Shown piece by piece: positions 10,002 through 19,698 of a stretch of 40,101 bases of DNA (position 1 is the stretch's first letter; every line of letters starts with the position of its first letter). The position numbers were made by a program, and so were the translations under genes. The stretch lies in assembly GCA_001969505.1 (NCBI GenBank), contig LSSK01000208.1, positions 6,826 through 46,926 of the forward strand, in the 5' to 3' direction. The notes beneath the pieces were generated by a model that did no database searches, was not told the DNA's origin, and saw only the letters and a program-made list of their open reading frames with translations. Source of the stretch: Zancudomyces culisetae (taxonomy: Eukaryota; Kickxellomycota; Harpellomycetes; Harpellales; Legeriomycetaceae).

Positions 10002-10961
10002 ATGCTCGCAGGTACAAAAGCTAGAATTCAGGGAACTACTTTACGTTTTAAGCAATTTCATTCAATCAGGACAATGTCGAATCAGGTGAATAAATCTAGG
10101 TTTTGCTCACCAAAATACGTACTGGAAAACATTGACAATGTCAAAATAATTGACAGCTCCTGGTATTTGCCATTTATGAAGCGAAACTGTCTCGAAGAAT
10201 TCACTCAATGCCGAATTAAAAACAGCGTGTTTCTGGACATAGATAAAGTAAAAGACACCAGTATTGATTTACCCCACATGCTTCCAAAAACTGAGGATTT
10301 TAACAAATTCATGGACGAAAATGGAATTTCGAACGACGATCAGATAATAGTGTATGACTCGAACGGATTTCTAAGTTCTTGCAGAGTCTTGTGGCATCTA
10401 GAAGCCATGGGCCACAAGAATGTACTGTTGCTGGAGGGAGGACTACCTTTATGGAAAAGTTTGGGATATCCAACCGAAACAGGTGCCTTTGTGGCTCCCA
10501 AACCAAAAAGCGGATATAATTCCCAAATACAGGACAGTCTGATGGTAAACAAATCGATGATTTTGGATGCAATCAAGGAGATTGAGAGTGGGAACGCCTC
10601 AGTAGAAATAGTAGATGCGAGGCCATTTGAGCGATTTATCGGAAAGGTACCCGAACCCCGGCCCGGATTAACATGTGGACATATGCCAGGAGCAAAAAGC
10701 TTGCCTTCAACATCGATTACACGCACAGATAATACAACAGGCGCGGCCAAGTTGTTGGATAAGCCTGAGCTACTTAAAAAAATAGAAATAGCCGGTATTG
10801 ACCTCTCCAAAAAGATATACACATCCTGTGGGAGTGGTGTCACCGCCTCCGTATTATATGTTGCATTTAAAGAGCTGGGTGTGAAAGATGTCAGGGTATA
10901 TGATGGCAGCTGGGCTGAATATGGACTTGATCGTGCAAACCCTCTTGCCACAGGAAATTAG
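10002..10961 (+). CDS. TUM1: Thiosulfate/3-mercaptopyruvate sulfurtransferase (tandem rhodanese)
   Basis: Tum1 passes sulfur from cysteine desulfurase towards Uba4 and Urm1 for thiolation of tRNA wobble uridine. The 319-residue protein has two rhodanese domains. The first, inactive one spans about 35-160 (IIDSSWYLPF, VYDSNGFLSSCRVLWHL, VLLLEGGLPLW). The second spans about 180-315 (IVDARPFERFIG, GHMPGAKSLP), with the active-site loop SCGSGVTAS around Cys276 and the closing DGSWAEYG. The first 24 residues are basic with no acidic residue (MLAGTKARIQGTTLRFKQFH), like a mitochondrial presequence. A second ATG at codon 25 (MSNQV) would give a cytosolic form, so dual localisation is plausible. Intronless and complete. 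Assignment firm at family level. Confidence 0.93.
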   Translation: MLAGTKARIQGTTLRFKQFHSIRTMSNQVNKSRFCSPKYVLENIDNVKIIDSSWYLPFMKRNCLEEFTQCRIKNSVFLDIDKVKDTSIDLPHMLPKTEDFNKFMDENGISNDDQIIVYDSNGFLSSCRVLWHLEAMGHKNVLLLEGGLPLWKSLGYPTETGAFVAPKPKSGYNSQIQDSLMVNKSMILDAIKEIESGNASVEIVDARPFERFIGKVPEPRPGLTCGHMPGAKSLPSTSITRTDNTTGAAKLLDKPELLKKIEIAGIDLSKKIYTSCGSGVTASVLYVAFKELGVKDVRVYDGSWAEYGLDRANPLATGN

Positions 10962-11269
10962 CACAAGAAAGTGGCTTTCCCCTCGAAGATATGCAATCTA
11001 CCAGCATCTCATTCACTATCATCTAAAGGAAGGAAGGGAGGGTTATTTTTCTTTGTTTTTATATTTTTATAAAGGCTATAAGCTTTCAATCTAATAAACC
11101 TGAAAGTGCCATTTTTGAGGAAATGGCTTCGTATTGTGGAATTGTGCTCAGTTCTGATTTAAAAATGGTTTCAGCTGCTAAATGCGTGTTTCTTTAAGCA
11201 AAGCTATTTGTAGAGGGGATACACAGCTGTTGGAAACGAGCTAACTCTGTGTATATTTTACTTTTAGGT
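10962..11269. other. 3' region of TUM1 up to the assembly gap
   Basis: About 300 bases with no ORF of note, running directly into the N-filled gap. It ends ...TTTTACTTTTAGGT, which resembles a 3' splice acceptor followed by gap, so a gene inside the gap cannot be excluded. Confidence 0.5.
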
Positions 11270-11908
11270 NNNNNNNNNNNNNNNNNNNNNNNNNNNNNNN
11301 NNNNNNNNNNNNNNNNNNNNNNNNNNNNNNNNNNNNNNNNNNNNNNNNNNNNNNNNNNNNNNNNNNNNNNNNNNNNNNNNNNNNNNNNNNNNNNNNNNNN
11401 NNNNNNNNNNNNNNNNNNNNNNNNNNNNNNNNNNNNNNNNNNNNNNNNNNNNNNNNNNNNNNNNNNNNNNNNNNNNNNNNNNNNNNNNNNNNNNNNNNNN
11501 NNNNNNNNNNNNNNNNNNNNNNNNNNNNNNNNNNNNNNNNNNNNNNNNNNNNNNNNNNNNNNNNNNNNNNNNNNNNNNNNNNNNNNNNNNNNNNNNNNNN
11601 NNNNNNNNNNNNNNNNNNNNNNNNNNNNNNNNNNNNNNNNNNNNNNNNNNNNNNNNNNNNNNNNNNNNNNNNNNNNNNNNNNNNNNNNNNNNNNNNNNNN
11701 NNNNNNNNNNNNNNNNNNNNNNNNNNNNNNNNNNNNNNNNNNNNNNNNNNNNNNNNNNNNNNNNNNNNNNNNNNNNNNNNNNNNNNNNNNNNNNNNNNNN
11801 NNNNNNNNNNNNNNNNNNNNNNNNNNNNNNNNNNNNNNNNNNNNNNNNNNNNNNNNNNNNNNNNNNNNNNNNNNNNNNNNNNNNNNNNNNNNNNNNNNNN
11901 NNNNNNNN
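11270..11908. other. Assembly gap (639 N)
   Basis: A continuous run of N. Its true length and content are unknown. Open frames crossing it are artefacts of translating N. Confidence 0.99.
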
Positions 11909-13804
11909 GTACATGATTGTGCATATAGAGATATAATGGTATCAAGTCAGCACTACTTGGGTATACACGTTCATGTACTAATGGACATCACAACTACTGG
12001 CTATTGTCATGGTAAGGGCATGAACACATGTTTTTTTGGCGTGTTGTCTTTGTCCAAATGGTACACAGTTTTTTTTATATTTTTTTGGTCAAAAGCACCT
12101 ATATTATCTTGTAGATATACCTTGGCTTGTTTTTACACTTTCAAAACATGGTCATTGCGATATCGCTTAAAAGGATAGGTGGAGAATGTTGGTCTCTGCT
12201 TGCATTGGTATGTGCAAAGCTATCTGATTGGGTTGGTCTTTGAACCACCTTTTTTTTTTTTTGTTTGGCTCGCAAAAAGATAGCAACAAGAACAATATAC
12301 TATTCAGCCTTTAGCTTTCTTTACATGACAAAACGCCTAGTCAAACCTTAAAAGGCGTAGGCTGCCTAAAATTTATGCACTTTTTGTACCTCCAAAATTA
12401 CATGAACCAAAAAAGCAGTTATGTGGATTTCAGAAGACGAATAGGAAAAAATCAGAGTCAACACCACCCACATGATTGGTTAGTTTAAAGCAAACTGCTA
12501 TTGAGGACAGCACGTACTAATCGTCACATCGAGGAGGAAAAGAGGAGTTAGATAGACAAAAAGGAGGCGTTTGTTTCTGGTTTTGCTCCTCCCTCTTCAT
12601 CTTTTATTGGTTTTTCCCAAGCCCACCACACCAAAAGGTCGGTGTTTAGGCTGAGCGGGTGGTTTATTTTTTTAAATTTTATTTTGTCTTGCCCTTTAAA
12701 GTTGAGGGTATACAACTGCACCTAAAAAAAAACACGCCAGGTGGGCTTAGTATAAAGAGTGAGGCTAATAAACAAACATAGCCAAAATAGTGTTACTAAA
12801 AGCTGAGTGGTAGTACGAATACACAGCCTCGAAAGTCAGTATCTAATCAAATTATCTGTTTTAGAGTTGATGTGGTTATGTGTGTCGGACTATCAAGAGT
12901 GAAAGAACCACAAACGATTCATAGGGTCACTTTCATTTAATCTAACATACGTCAAACTAATTGCGTCAGACTAGCATTGCAAAGAGTCAAAAAGACCAAG
13001 AAGGTTTAAAAGAAATGAGGTTAATCAAAACTCAGCCTTTACCACTGAACAATACTATTGGCACACACCAATTTTCTCTAAACACTAAAGTAATGGCAAA
13101 GAGAAAGCTTGACCTGGCGTACAATTATAAAGTATAGTTAGCTATATGCCATCTCCCTAGTTTATTTTAGTTTATTTTAGTTTAGTTTTTGGTGAAGTTA
13201 GAGCATACTGTAGCAAAACAAACCACACGTATTTGTTATATAAGTACACCAATTCACGAAGGTGATGCATTCTTATGGTCACCATAATAGATCTATTTAT
13301 AATATATAGAAACCATTAGTACTCTTATCGATTACATAGCATTTTTTAAGCATAACAATACGACTTTAAACGTTTATCTACAAAACTTTGTTTTAAAATC
13401 AGCTTTGGTTATCATACATATTTCTATATATCAATTTTCCTTCCCATATCACATACAGGTATTTAACTGGTTTTGGACAGGGTGTATTTGGTGCTTATTA
13501 TATTTACGAGAGAATACCTATAAAAAAAATTAAGAAAAGAACCCGAGACATCCAACCTTGGTACTGTTGCCAATTCACGAAGTAGATCAGTTTACAATAA
13601 AAGTAATGCAACATCTCTGACACAAAGCTTTGGTGAAGAACAGATTAAAAGATAATACAAACGTGGAGTAAACGCACACTCAACTTTTAGGAATTTACAA
13701 CCATCCCAAGTTTTAAAAATATCGAAGCAAGCAAGATTGAATATAGCCTTCACTGCAATTAGTTACAATAAGGTTCAACATTTTTACGGAAATACAAAAA
13801 AAAG
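11909..13804. other. Long upstream region of the C2H2 gene
   Basis: About 1.9 kb with no recognisable gene. It is AT-rich, with T-runs at 12067-12088 and 12250-12261, and a TTTATTTTAG direct repeat at 13161-13190. The length is typical of promoters of regulatory genes in yeasts with sparse genomes, but I can point to no specific binding site. Confidence 0.55.
13161..13190. repeat. Short direct repeat TTTATTTTAG
   Basis: Two perfect copies of TTTATTTTAG are followed by a partial copy, TTTAGTTTTT, upstream of the C2H2 gene. No function is evident. Confidence 0.7.
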
Positions 13805-16408
13805 ATGGATGTCAAGTCAAGGATACACAGTTTAGGCTCAAATTTTACTGAACATGATGCATTGCATACACAAAACCAACAGACAGGAAATGCAGAAATA
13901 TCGTTGGAATCAATCTTCCTAAAGGACAACATAGGTTCAGAAAATCTGTTTCTTTCTTCAAACTTCTTAAATCAACGAAATGATACCACACTTTCGTTTG
14001 GAAAAGCATCACTAACTAAGTCTTCACATGAAGAATCAGACAAAAAGAACTTAAAGCTCAAATACAGTAAAGATGAACAGTGTGAAAATAAAGAGCCCAA
14101 TGTTATGTCAACTGGCAAAAGTAATAGTGGGGGAGTGATGACAGTCACAAGCACAGAAAATACTGCTAGTGAGAACGAGAGCTCCAAAACAAACAACAAC
14201 CCCAAGGGCGCAAACGAAAAAGAGGTGATCAAATATTACTGTGAATACTGCAATAAATCATTTACAAGACCATCTTCTCTTACCATACATATTTATACAC
14301 ACACAGGTGAAAAACCACACGAATGTACTTTCCCAGGTTGTATGAAAAGGTTTTCTGTACTGAGTAATTTGAGAAGACACTTAAAGCTGCATAAGAACCA
14401 ACAAGCACTTGTATATGGTGCATATGGCTATGGCAACAGGTTTGGGTATAACACATATGCACCGTTTCTACGGTATGAAAATAGATTAAATGCAAACTCT
14501 CTTCCAATCATGGCAGGTGGATCAAAGTCTCAAGGCTCGCTTATCTTGCCTAGAGAGTATCCTATAAGTCAAATATATTCTAATCCTGCCTTCTATGATC
14601 CGCGCGAGTTTATGTATGGTAACTCAAGTTTTATGAATACACAAGACCTCTATGGGTACAATAACAGAGCGGATGGTGAAAGTGAAGCATTAAAAAGAGC
14701 TTTGGAAAATGATATAACAAGACAACTTCAGAAAGGTAAAATGGAAAAAAGGCACAAAAAGCACGAAAATAAGCTAAAAGACAAAGAAAAAGATCCACAT
14801 GATACAAAAATGCCAGGTTATGTAAACAGTAATAGCAGTCTGTCCAACATTGCAGTTAATAATGACACCAACAAGATATCACACGCTTCTCCTACACTTA
14901 AAAGGGGTCTAGGAATTGAGAATGAATTTTTCCCAATGTCAAAAAAGTTAAACGCAGAGCCTACAAAAGTTGGTATCCTCTATGATAACACGGACGATAT
15001 GGTTAGCTCAGTGCTTTTTAACAAAGCCTTTGGAGCTCAGAATAGAAGCACAGATACTATCTTTAATACGGGCAACCTAGAAAAATCAAACAAGCCAATT
15101 CAATTCGACCAACTCATGCAATTCAACGAAAGACAACTATTCACAAACCAAGAAACACAGAACAAGTTTTATAACATGATGTCTATCAACGGTCTTCAGG
15201 CCGTTGAAAATAACAGCAACAGCAACAGCAACAGCAATAGAAACAGTAACAATGGCGATATATCCATAACTGGATTTAATACCAACACCACACATCCAAC
15301 AAACCCAACTGAAGCATCAATGATAACCCAGCTCCCTGACTTTGAAAGAAATAGTGTGTCAAATACAAAGGTTGATGCAAACGCTACAGCAACACTGCTA
15401 GGTAGTGTTGATTCAACACCGAGCGTGTTTATGACAGGTGATAATAGGAATAGCCAGAGCAATAGTTTAGTAAATTCTGGCAGTACTACCCTCAAAAGTT
15501 CTGACCTTACTATGCTGTCGGGAACCAAACTAACACAGAACCATAGCATGCAGGATGATGTCCTGAATGCACTACAAGTTCAAACCGATAGTGCATTATA
15601 TGGATTTGAGAGCAGACCTGGTGTGAATAAGTTCCAGTTAGATCAGTTGTTTTTGGGTGTGCGAAATACATGTGGTTCATTTGGAACTGGTAAGCGCTGA
15701 ACCATTTTTTATCTTTATACTTTATTATCATCTTTTACCAGGAGCGATTTTTTTGGCTTTATGGGATGATATGGCCATAATATAATAATAATAATAACAT
15801 TATTATTATTAATACATCTTTTTCCAATCGGGTAAGAAACTGTTGAAAAGTACTAAATTTTTGCTATCAAATTAGAACCCTTTAAACAAAGTTTGTCTCA
15901 GCCCGGCATTGTCAACAACACCAACAGTAATGGTCTTGGGGATAGTATCAATGACTCAATCTCAGCTCTTTTAGGTGGTGGCGCGAATAACTCTGCTTGT
16001 GATGGTAAAAAATTTCCAGCGGGCAATGATATCAGCCATGACAGCAACATTCAACAACCGAATGGTTATTCACTTAGCTCTACACAAAGCAGCATGTTGA
16101 AATCACAAGGTATGTTACTAGCTTTCTACGCCCTACCAACCAAAAAAAAAAAGCCGACGACATTTTTCCTTCTTTTGGAGGGGTGTCGGATGGCATAGTT
16201 TCTACAATATTTTTAAAAAGACCTATCTGCCAATTGTTGTCGATTCTTTGATTAAAATGATTTATATTCCCATGTATATATTGTTAACCTTTGCTAATAT
16301 ATGCTTGTAAATTCTGTACTTGTAGCAACAGGACTAAACAGCGAGGAGTCTACATGCCTCATAAACGATAACGTTTACGAGTTTGTACAAAACATATTAA
16401 ATGGCTGA
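13805..16408 (+). CDS. C2H2 zinc-finger transcription factor, three exons
   Basis: Predicted nuclear DNA-binding regulator of 733 residues. Exons: 13805-15689, 15876-16109 and 16326-16408. All junctions keep the frame (phase 1 each): ACTG|GTAAGC to AAATTAG with a TACTAAA branch point at 15851, and CAAG|GTATGT to CTTGTAG with a GCTAAT branch point. The protein has two adjacent fingers: C146-x2-C149-x12-H162-x3-H166, then HTGEKP, then C174-x4-C179-x12-H192-x3-H196, with RPSSL and VLSNLRRH in the recognition helices. The rest is low-complexity (Asn, Ser, Thr), including an Asn-Ser run near residue 472 and a Lys-rich block around 312-335. The C-terminus added by exons 2 and 3 ends VYEFVQNILNG. 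Without splicing the frame stops three codons past exon 1 (631 residues). I do not recognise the orthologue. Confidence 0.85.
15211..15249 (+). repeat. AACAGC microsatellite coding for Asn-Ser repeat
   Basis: Repeated aacagc units encode alternating Asn and Ser in the low-complexity part of the C2H2 protein. Such runs are common in fungal transcription factors and tend to vary in length. Confidence 0.8.
15690..15875 (+). other. Intron 1 of the C2H2 gene
   Basis: A 186-base intron with donor GTAAGC, branch point TACTAAA at 15851-15857 and acceptor ATTAG. Joining its ends restores one open frame into exon 2. A 12-bp AT hairpin lies inside it at 15786-15811. Confidence 0.8.
15786..15811. repeat. 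Perfect AT-only inverted repeat inside intron 1
   Basis: The left arm TAATAATAATAA (15786-15797) is the exact reverse complement of the right arm TTATTATTATTA (15800-15811), separated by CA. In RNA it can fold into a 10-12 bp hairpin between donor and branch point. It could also be a (TAA)n/(TTA)n microsatellite junction. Confidence 0.8.
16110..16325 (+). other. Intron 2 of the C2H2 gene
   Basis: A 216-base intron with the classic yeast donor GTATGT, a GCTAAT branch-point candidate near 16296 and acceptor CTTGTAG. Removing it joins KSQ to ATGLNSEESTC in frame and reaches a TGA at 16406-16408. Confidence 0.8.
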
Positions 16409-16882
16409 ACACAAGGTGGTGCTGGACCAGTGCTTGTGCCTTTTTTCCCCCTCAAGTTGTATTATTAACCACAATTCCCATACCTAAGACCTTTTCCATT
16501 AGCAAATTAGTTATTATCTGTATTTGAAATGTATATTTATCGAGTTTGGTTTTTTTATTAGTAAAGTAGTAAAAGCTGTTTTAAAAAGAAATTTCTACTC
16601 TTCATACCGTAGAATGTGGGAACCATTCTCAGTGATATGCAACCACCTGGTACATCAAAAAGAAGCTACTTGATAAAAGGTATTGTGGCTGTAGAATGAT
16701 GATACCTAATTTAACTATCTTTTTGCCTATATGAGGAGTTCACAAAATGAAAATCAAAATCAAAATAGAGACGAAAAGGTACACACACAAAAATAAAGAA
16801 GTCAGCAACCCCCCCACAGCTATATGTATATAAGGGGTAAATGATGTGGTACACCAGCTATGAACACTGGGCTAGAGTAACA
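16409..16882. other. Convergent 3' region between the C2H2 gene and HIS7
   Basis: About 470 bases between two gene ends. T-rich and A-rich tracts would serve 3' end formation on both strands. Nothing else is visible. Confidence 0.6.
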
Positions 16883-18648
16883 TCACAGCGAAGGTCTGGT
16901 GTTTACACCCGAATCCATAAGGTATCGCTTTACGTCATTTATCTTGAGCTGATCCCTATGAAAGACACCAGCAGCAAGGACAGCATCGGAACGAGCAATA
17001 TTGATGGCTTGTAAGAAATGATCAGGCTTTCCAGCTCCACTTGAGGCAACAATAGGGATGGTTACATGCTTTCTGACTAAAGAAAGCAGCTCGAGATCAT
17101 ATCCGGAATTTGACCCATCAGTGTCAATGCAGTTGAGCAGAATTTCACCAGCACCTAGTGCTTGTACCGCTGTTGCCAGTTGGACAACATCCAAATCACG
17201 CGCCTCACGGCCTCCCTTTACAGTAACTTGGAACCAACAGTATTCTTCGTTGTTTGGACCAGGTTTCATTGTTTTTATAGTGGTGTGGGAAGTGCAGCTT
17301 GGATGGTCTACATACACACGTTTAGGATCTATTGAAACAACCACAGCTTGAGAGCCGTACTGTTTAGATATTTGTTCAACAGAACTGGAGCCGTCAAGGG
17401 TGCGGTTTGAATTTATGTAGTTTTCTGCAGCATAAACGGAGTCACTGCCTATAGATATCTTGTCAGCACCCGCTCTAAAGTACAAATCGGCGATGTCCAC
17501 CGCACTATACACCTTATTTGAAGCTGGGTCAGTGATAGAACGAATTCCACCTCCTACAGTCATAGGCACAAACACAGTCTTAGATGCTCGACGTAAAATC
17601 TCCAACATGGGATAGTCGTTAACGGGAATGTTTCTGAAGCTAGTAATGTTTAAAAATACAACTTCGTCCGCTCCTTCTGTATAGTATTTCGTAGCAAGAT
17701 CGACTGGCTTTCCCAGATTTCTGACTTGCCCCTCACCTTTGTCTTCCCGAACATCATACTGGTCGCCCTTTGTTACCACCAGATCACCATGGTCATTCTC
17801 ACGTACATCCATACATGCAACAACTCTGACAGAGAGTAATGATTCAACGGCTTCTGGTTGAGTAGCTGTTCCCTGGGTGGCACCCACTCTTGGCATTGCA
17901 TTTTTAATGAATTGCTCTAGAATTTTCAACCCCACTTTTCCTGATTTTTCAGGGTGGAATTGCGTTGCAAAAATGTTGTCTTTCCATACGGAACTTACAA
18001 ATACCTCATCTTTGTATCTACTGGCACTATATACATAATCAAGCTGGTCCTCTGAACCTGTATACATTACTGCATACGAGTGAACAAAATAAAACGATTT
18101 ATCCACAACCCCATAAAAATCATTGGCCTTTTCCCCTTCCTGGACTATTACTGCCGAATTCCATCCGATATTTGGTACGGTTTTATTCTCATCACTGAAC
18201 TTTGATACTCTACCCTTCAATATCCCGAGGCCCTGCTCTGAGGGACTTTCTTCTGAGCCTTCAAAGAGAACCTGCATCCCCACGCAAATACCCAGAAGTG
18301 GTTTTCCGGCTGCTACGTATTTTAGAAGCGGCTCTATAAAACCTTTATTCCGTAGTTGCCTCATTGCATGGTCAAAGGATCCAACACCAGGGAAGATTAC
18401 TTTCTATACATTTTTTTAAAAAAAGCAACAACAAAAGAGTGAAACTTGTGTTATTTATTAACACTGGTATACACAAATAAAAGTATATGATGTGCAAGTA
18501 ATGCTATTATTACCTTTGCATTCTCAAAATCCTTTTCATTTTTTATCACGTTTATTTTGTAACCCAAGAATTCAACTGCATTGATAACACTTCCGGAATT
18601 GCCTGCTCCGTAGTCAAGTAGATATAATCCGTCGTTGCTCTGGTCCAT
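16883..18648 (-). CDS. HIS7: Imidazole glycerol phosphate synthase (bifunctional HisH-HisF), one intron
   Basis: Catalyses the fifth step of histidine synthesis: it turns PRFAR plus glutamine-derived ammonia into imidazole glycerol phosphate and AICAR, the latter feeding purine synthesis. Exon 1 is 18648-18514 (45 codons); exon 2 is 18403-16883. Joined they give 551 residues, against 552 in S. cerevisiae. The N-terminal glutaminase has LLDYGAGN at the start, VIFPGVGSFDHAM at the junction, the nucleophile Cys85 in LLGICVGMQ, and His195 and Glu197 in FHPEKSG. The C-terminal cyclase barrel has the catalytic aspartates Asp244 (ACMDVREND) and Asp404 (VVSIDPKR), and the phosphate-binding GGGIRS and SSGAGK. 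The active-site residues I checked are all present. The intron falls inside the glutaminase domain; the S. cerevisiae gene has none. Assignment firm. Confidence 0.96.
18404..18513 (-). other. HIS7 intron
   Basis: A 110-base intron: donor AAG|GTAATA at 18513, acceptor TGTATAG|AAA at 18404-18405. Its removal joins FENAK to KVIFPGVG in frame and restores the conserved PGVG loop. The unspliced frame stops within the intron. The branch point is not the textbook TACTAAC; TGTTAATA near 18461 is the best candidate. Confidence 0.9.
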
Positions 18649-19698
18649 TTTTGATTATTTATTTCTAGTATTGTTGTATACTTCTAATTATGTTTTAACA
18701 GTGAGATGATTCCTCAATAACGCTTGTATACAGATAGACAAATAGATATGTGTTTATGTATGAACACGAAATTTCCCTTTAGGGTTTGTTTTAATTTTCA
18801 CTTCAAATACTTTGGTGTTATTTTAAATAAACTCACCTCTGAACACTTGAAACCTTTTGTCTGTTTATTGCTCAGGGTAGTTATGGTTTATAGAGTCATA
18901 ACGGTTTTAGGTGTATCATACGAGAAAAAGTGTGCCAATCTCTGGGCAATAATTGTGTTCTATTTCAATTGAAGACGTCATAAAGTGTAACTATTTACAT
19001 AAACCTCTGATCTAAAAAATTTTTTTTCAAAGCAATATAGGATTTATCTGTTACGAAAAAATAGGGTAATAAACAGGTTCTCTAAAAAAAAAAGCAAGTT
19101 ACTGCTAGAATGCCTGGTTTTTATTTAGTTTTGGTTAGGAAAGGTTGCAGGCGGAAACTCAGTAATACCATCCTCACGGCTATATCTTAGACACTGCGAA
19201 TAAAAAGAAGCTATACTCAAAAGCACATAATGTATCGGTACGCCCCCTACATATGTGAGGTTGGAAATGAAGTGAGCAGATTCAGAACACATCCGGACTA
19301 ACACTAAAGAATAATGATACAAAAACTGGATACGACTGCCAAACACATGCCTATGTGATTTACAAGACATCTGCCAAGCCAACTCTGGCCTATAGTACTA
19401 GAGGTTGCTGAAGTCTCGATACAACCTAAGATACGTCCCAGCCAACATCCACGCCGACAGCTATTATCCAAGCCGATATACAATCCCCCCCCCCTCAATA
19501 CAGCTTGGAGACCAACACAGTTAGTTTACGATGGAGTCAGTTCATGAGCGGACATTGTAGGTGTATAGAAGGGGCGATATTTGAGAATGCGTCACGGAGA
19601 GCGAGGTTGTAGTTGGGAGGGAAGCTAACCACTTAATGCAGGAGAAAAGGGGCGTATATTTACAAATGATCGCTTTGTTTGATATCATAGCCTTCATA
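18649..19698. other. HIS7 upstream region and 3' region of the SAM-domain gene
   Basis: About 1 kb without a gene. Besides the ATGACTC at 18893 it has a CRE-like GACGTCAT at 18974 and a C10 run at 19485-19494. The stretch from about 19130 to 19690 is less AT-rich than its surroundings, but its open frames are short and unrecognisable. Confidence 0.55.
18893..18899 (-). promoter_or_regulatory. Gcn4/Bas1-type site (ATGACTC) upstream of HIS7
   Basis: GAGTCAT on the plus strand reads ATGACTC towards HIS7, about 245 bases upstream of its ATG. Gcn4 and Bas1 both recognise TGACTC cores, and both control HIS7 in S. cerevisiae. The match is one 7-mer, so chance is possible. Confidence 0.45.

Noticed and set aside
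11241-12178. Long open frames crossing the N gap on both strands
   Set aside because: They are open only because N codons cannot contain stops.
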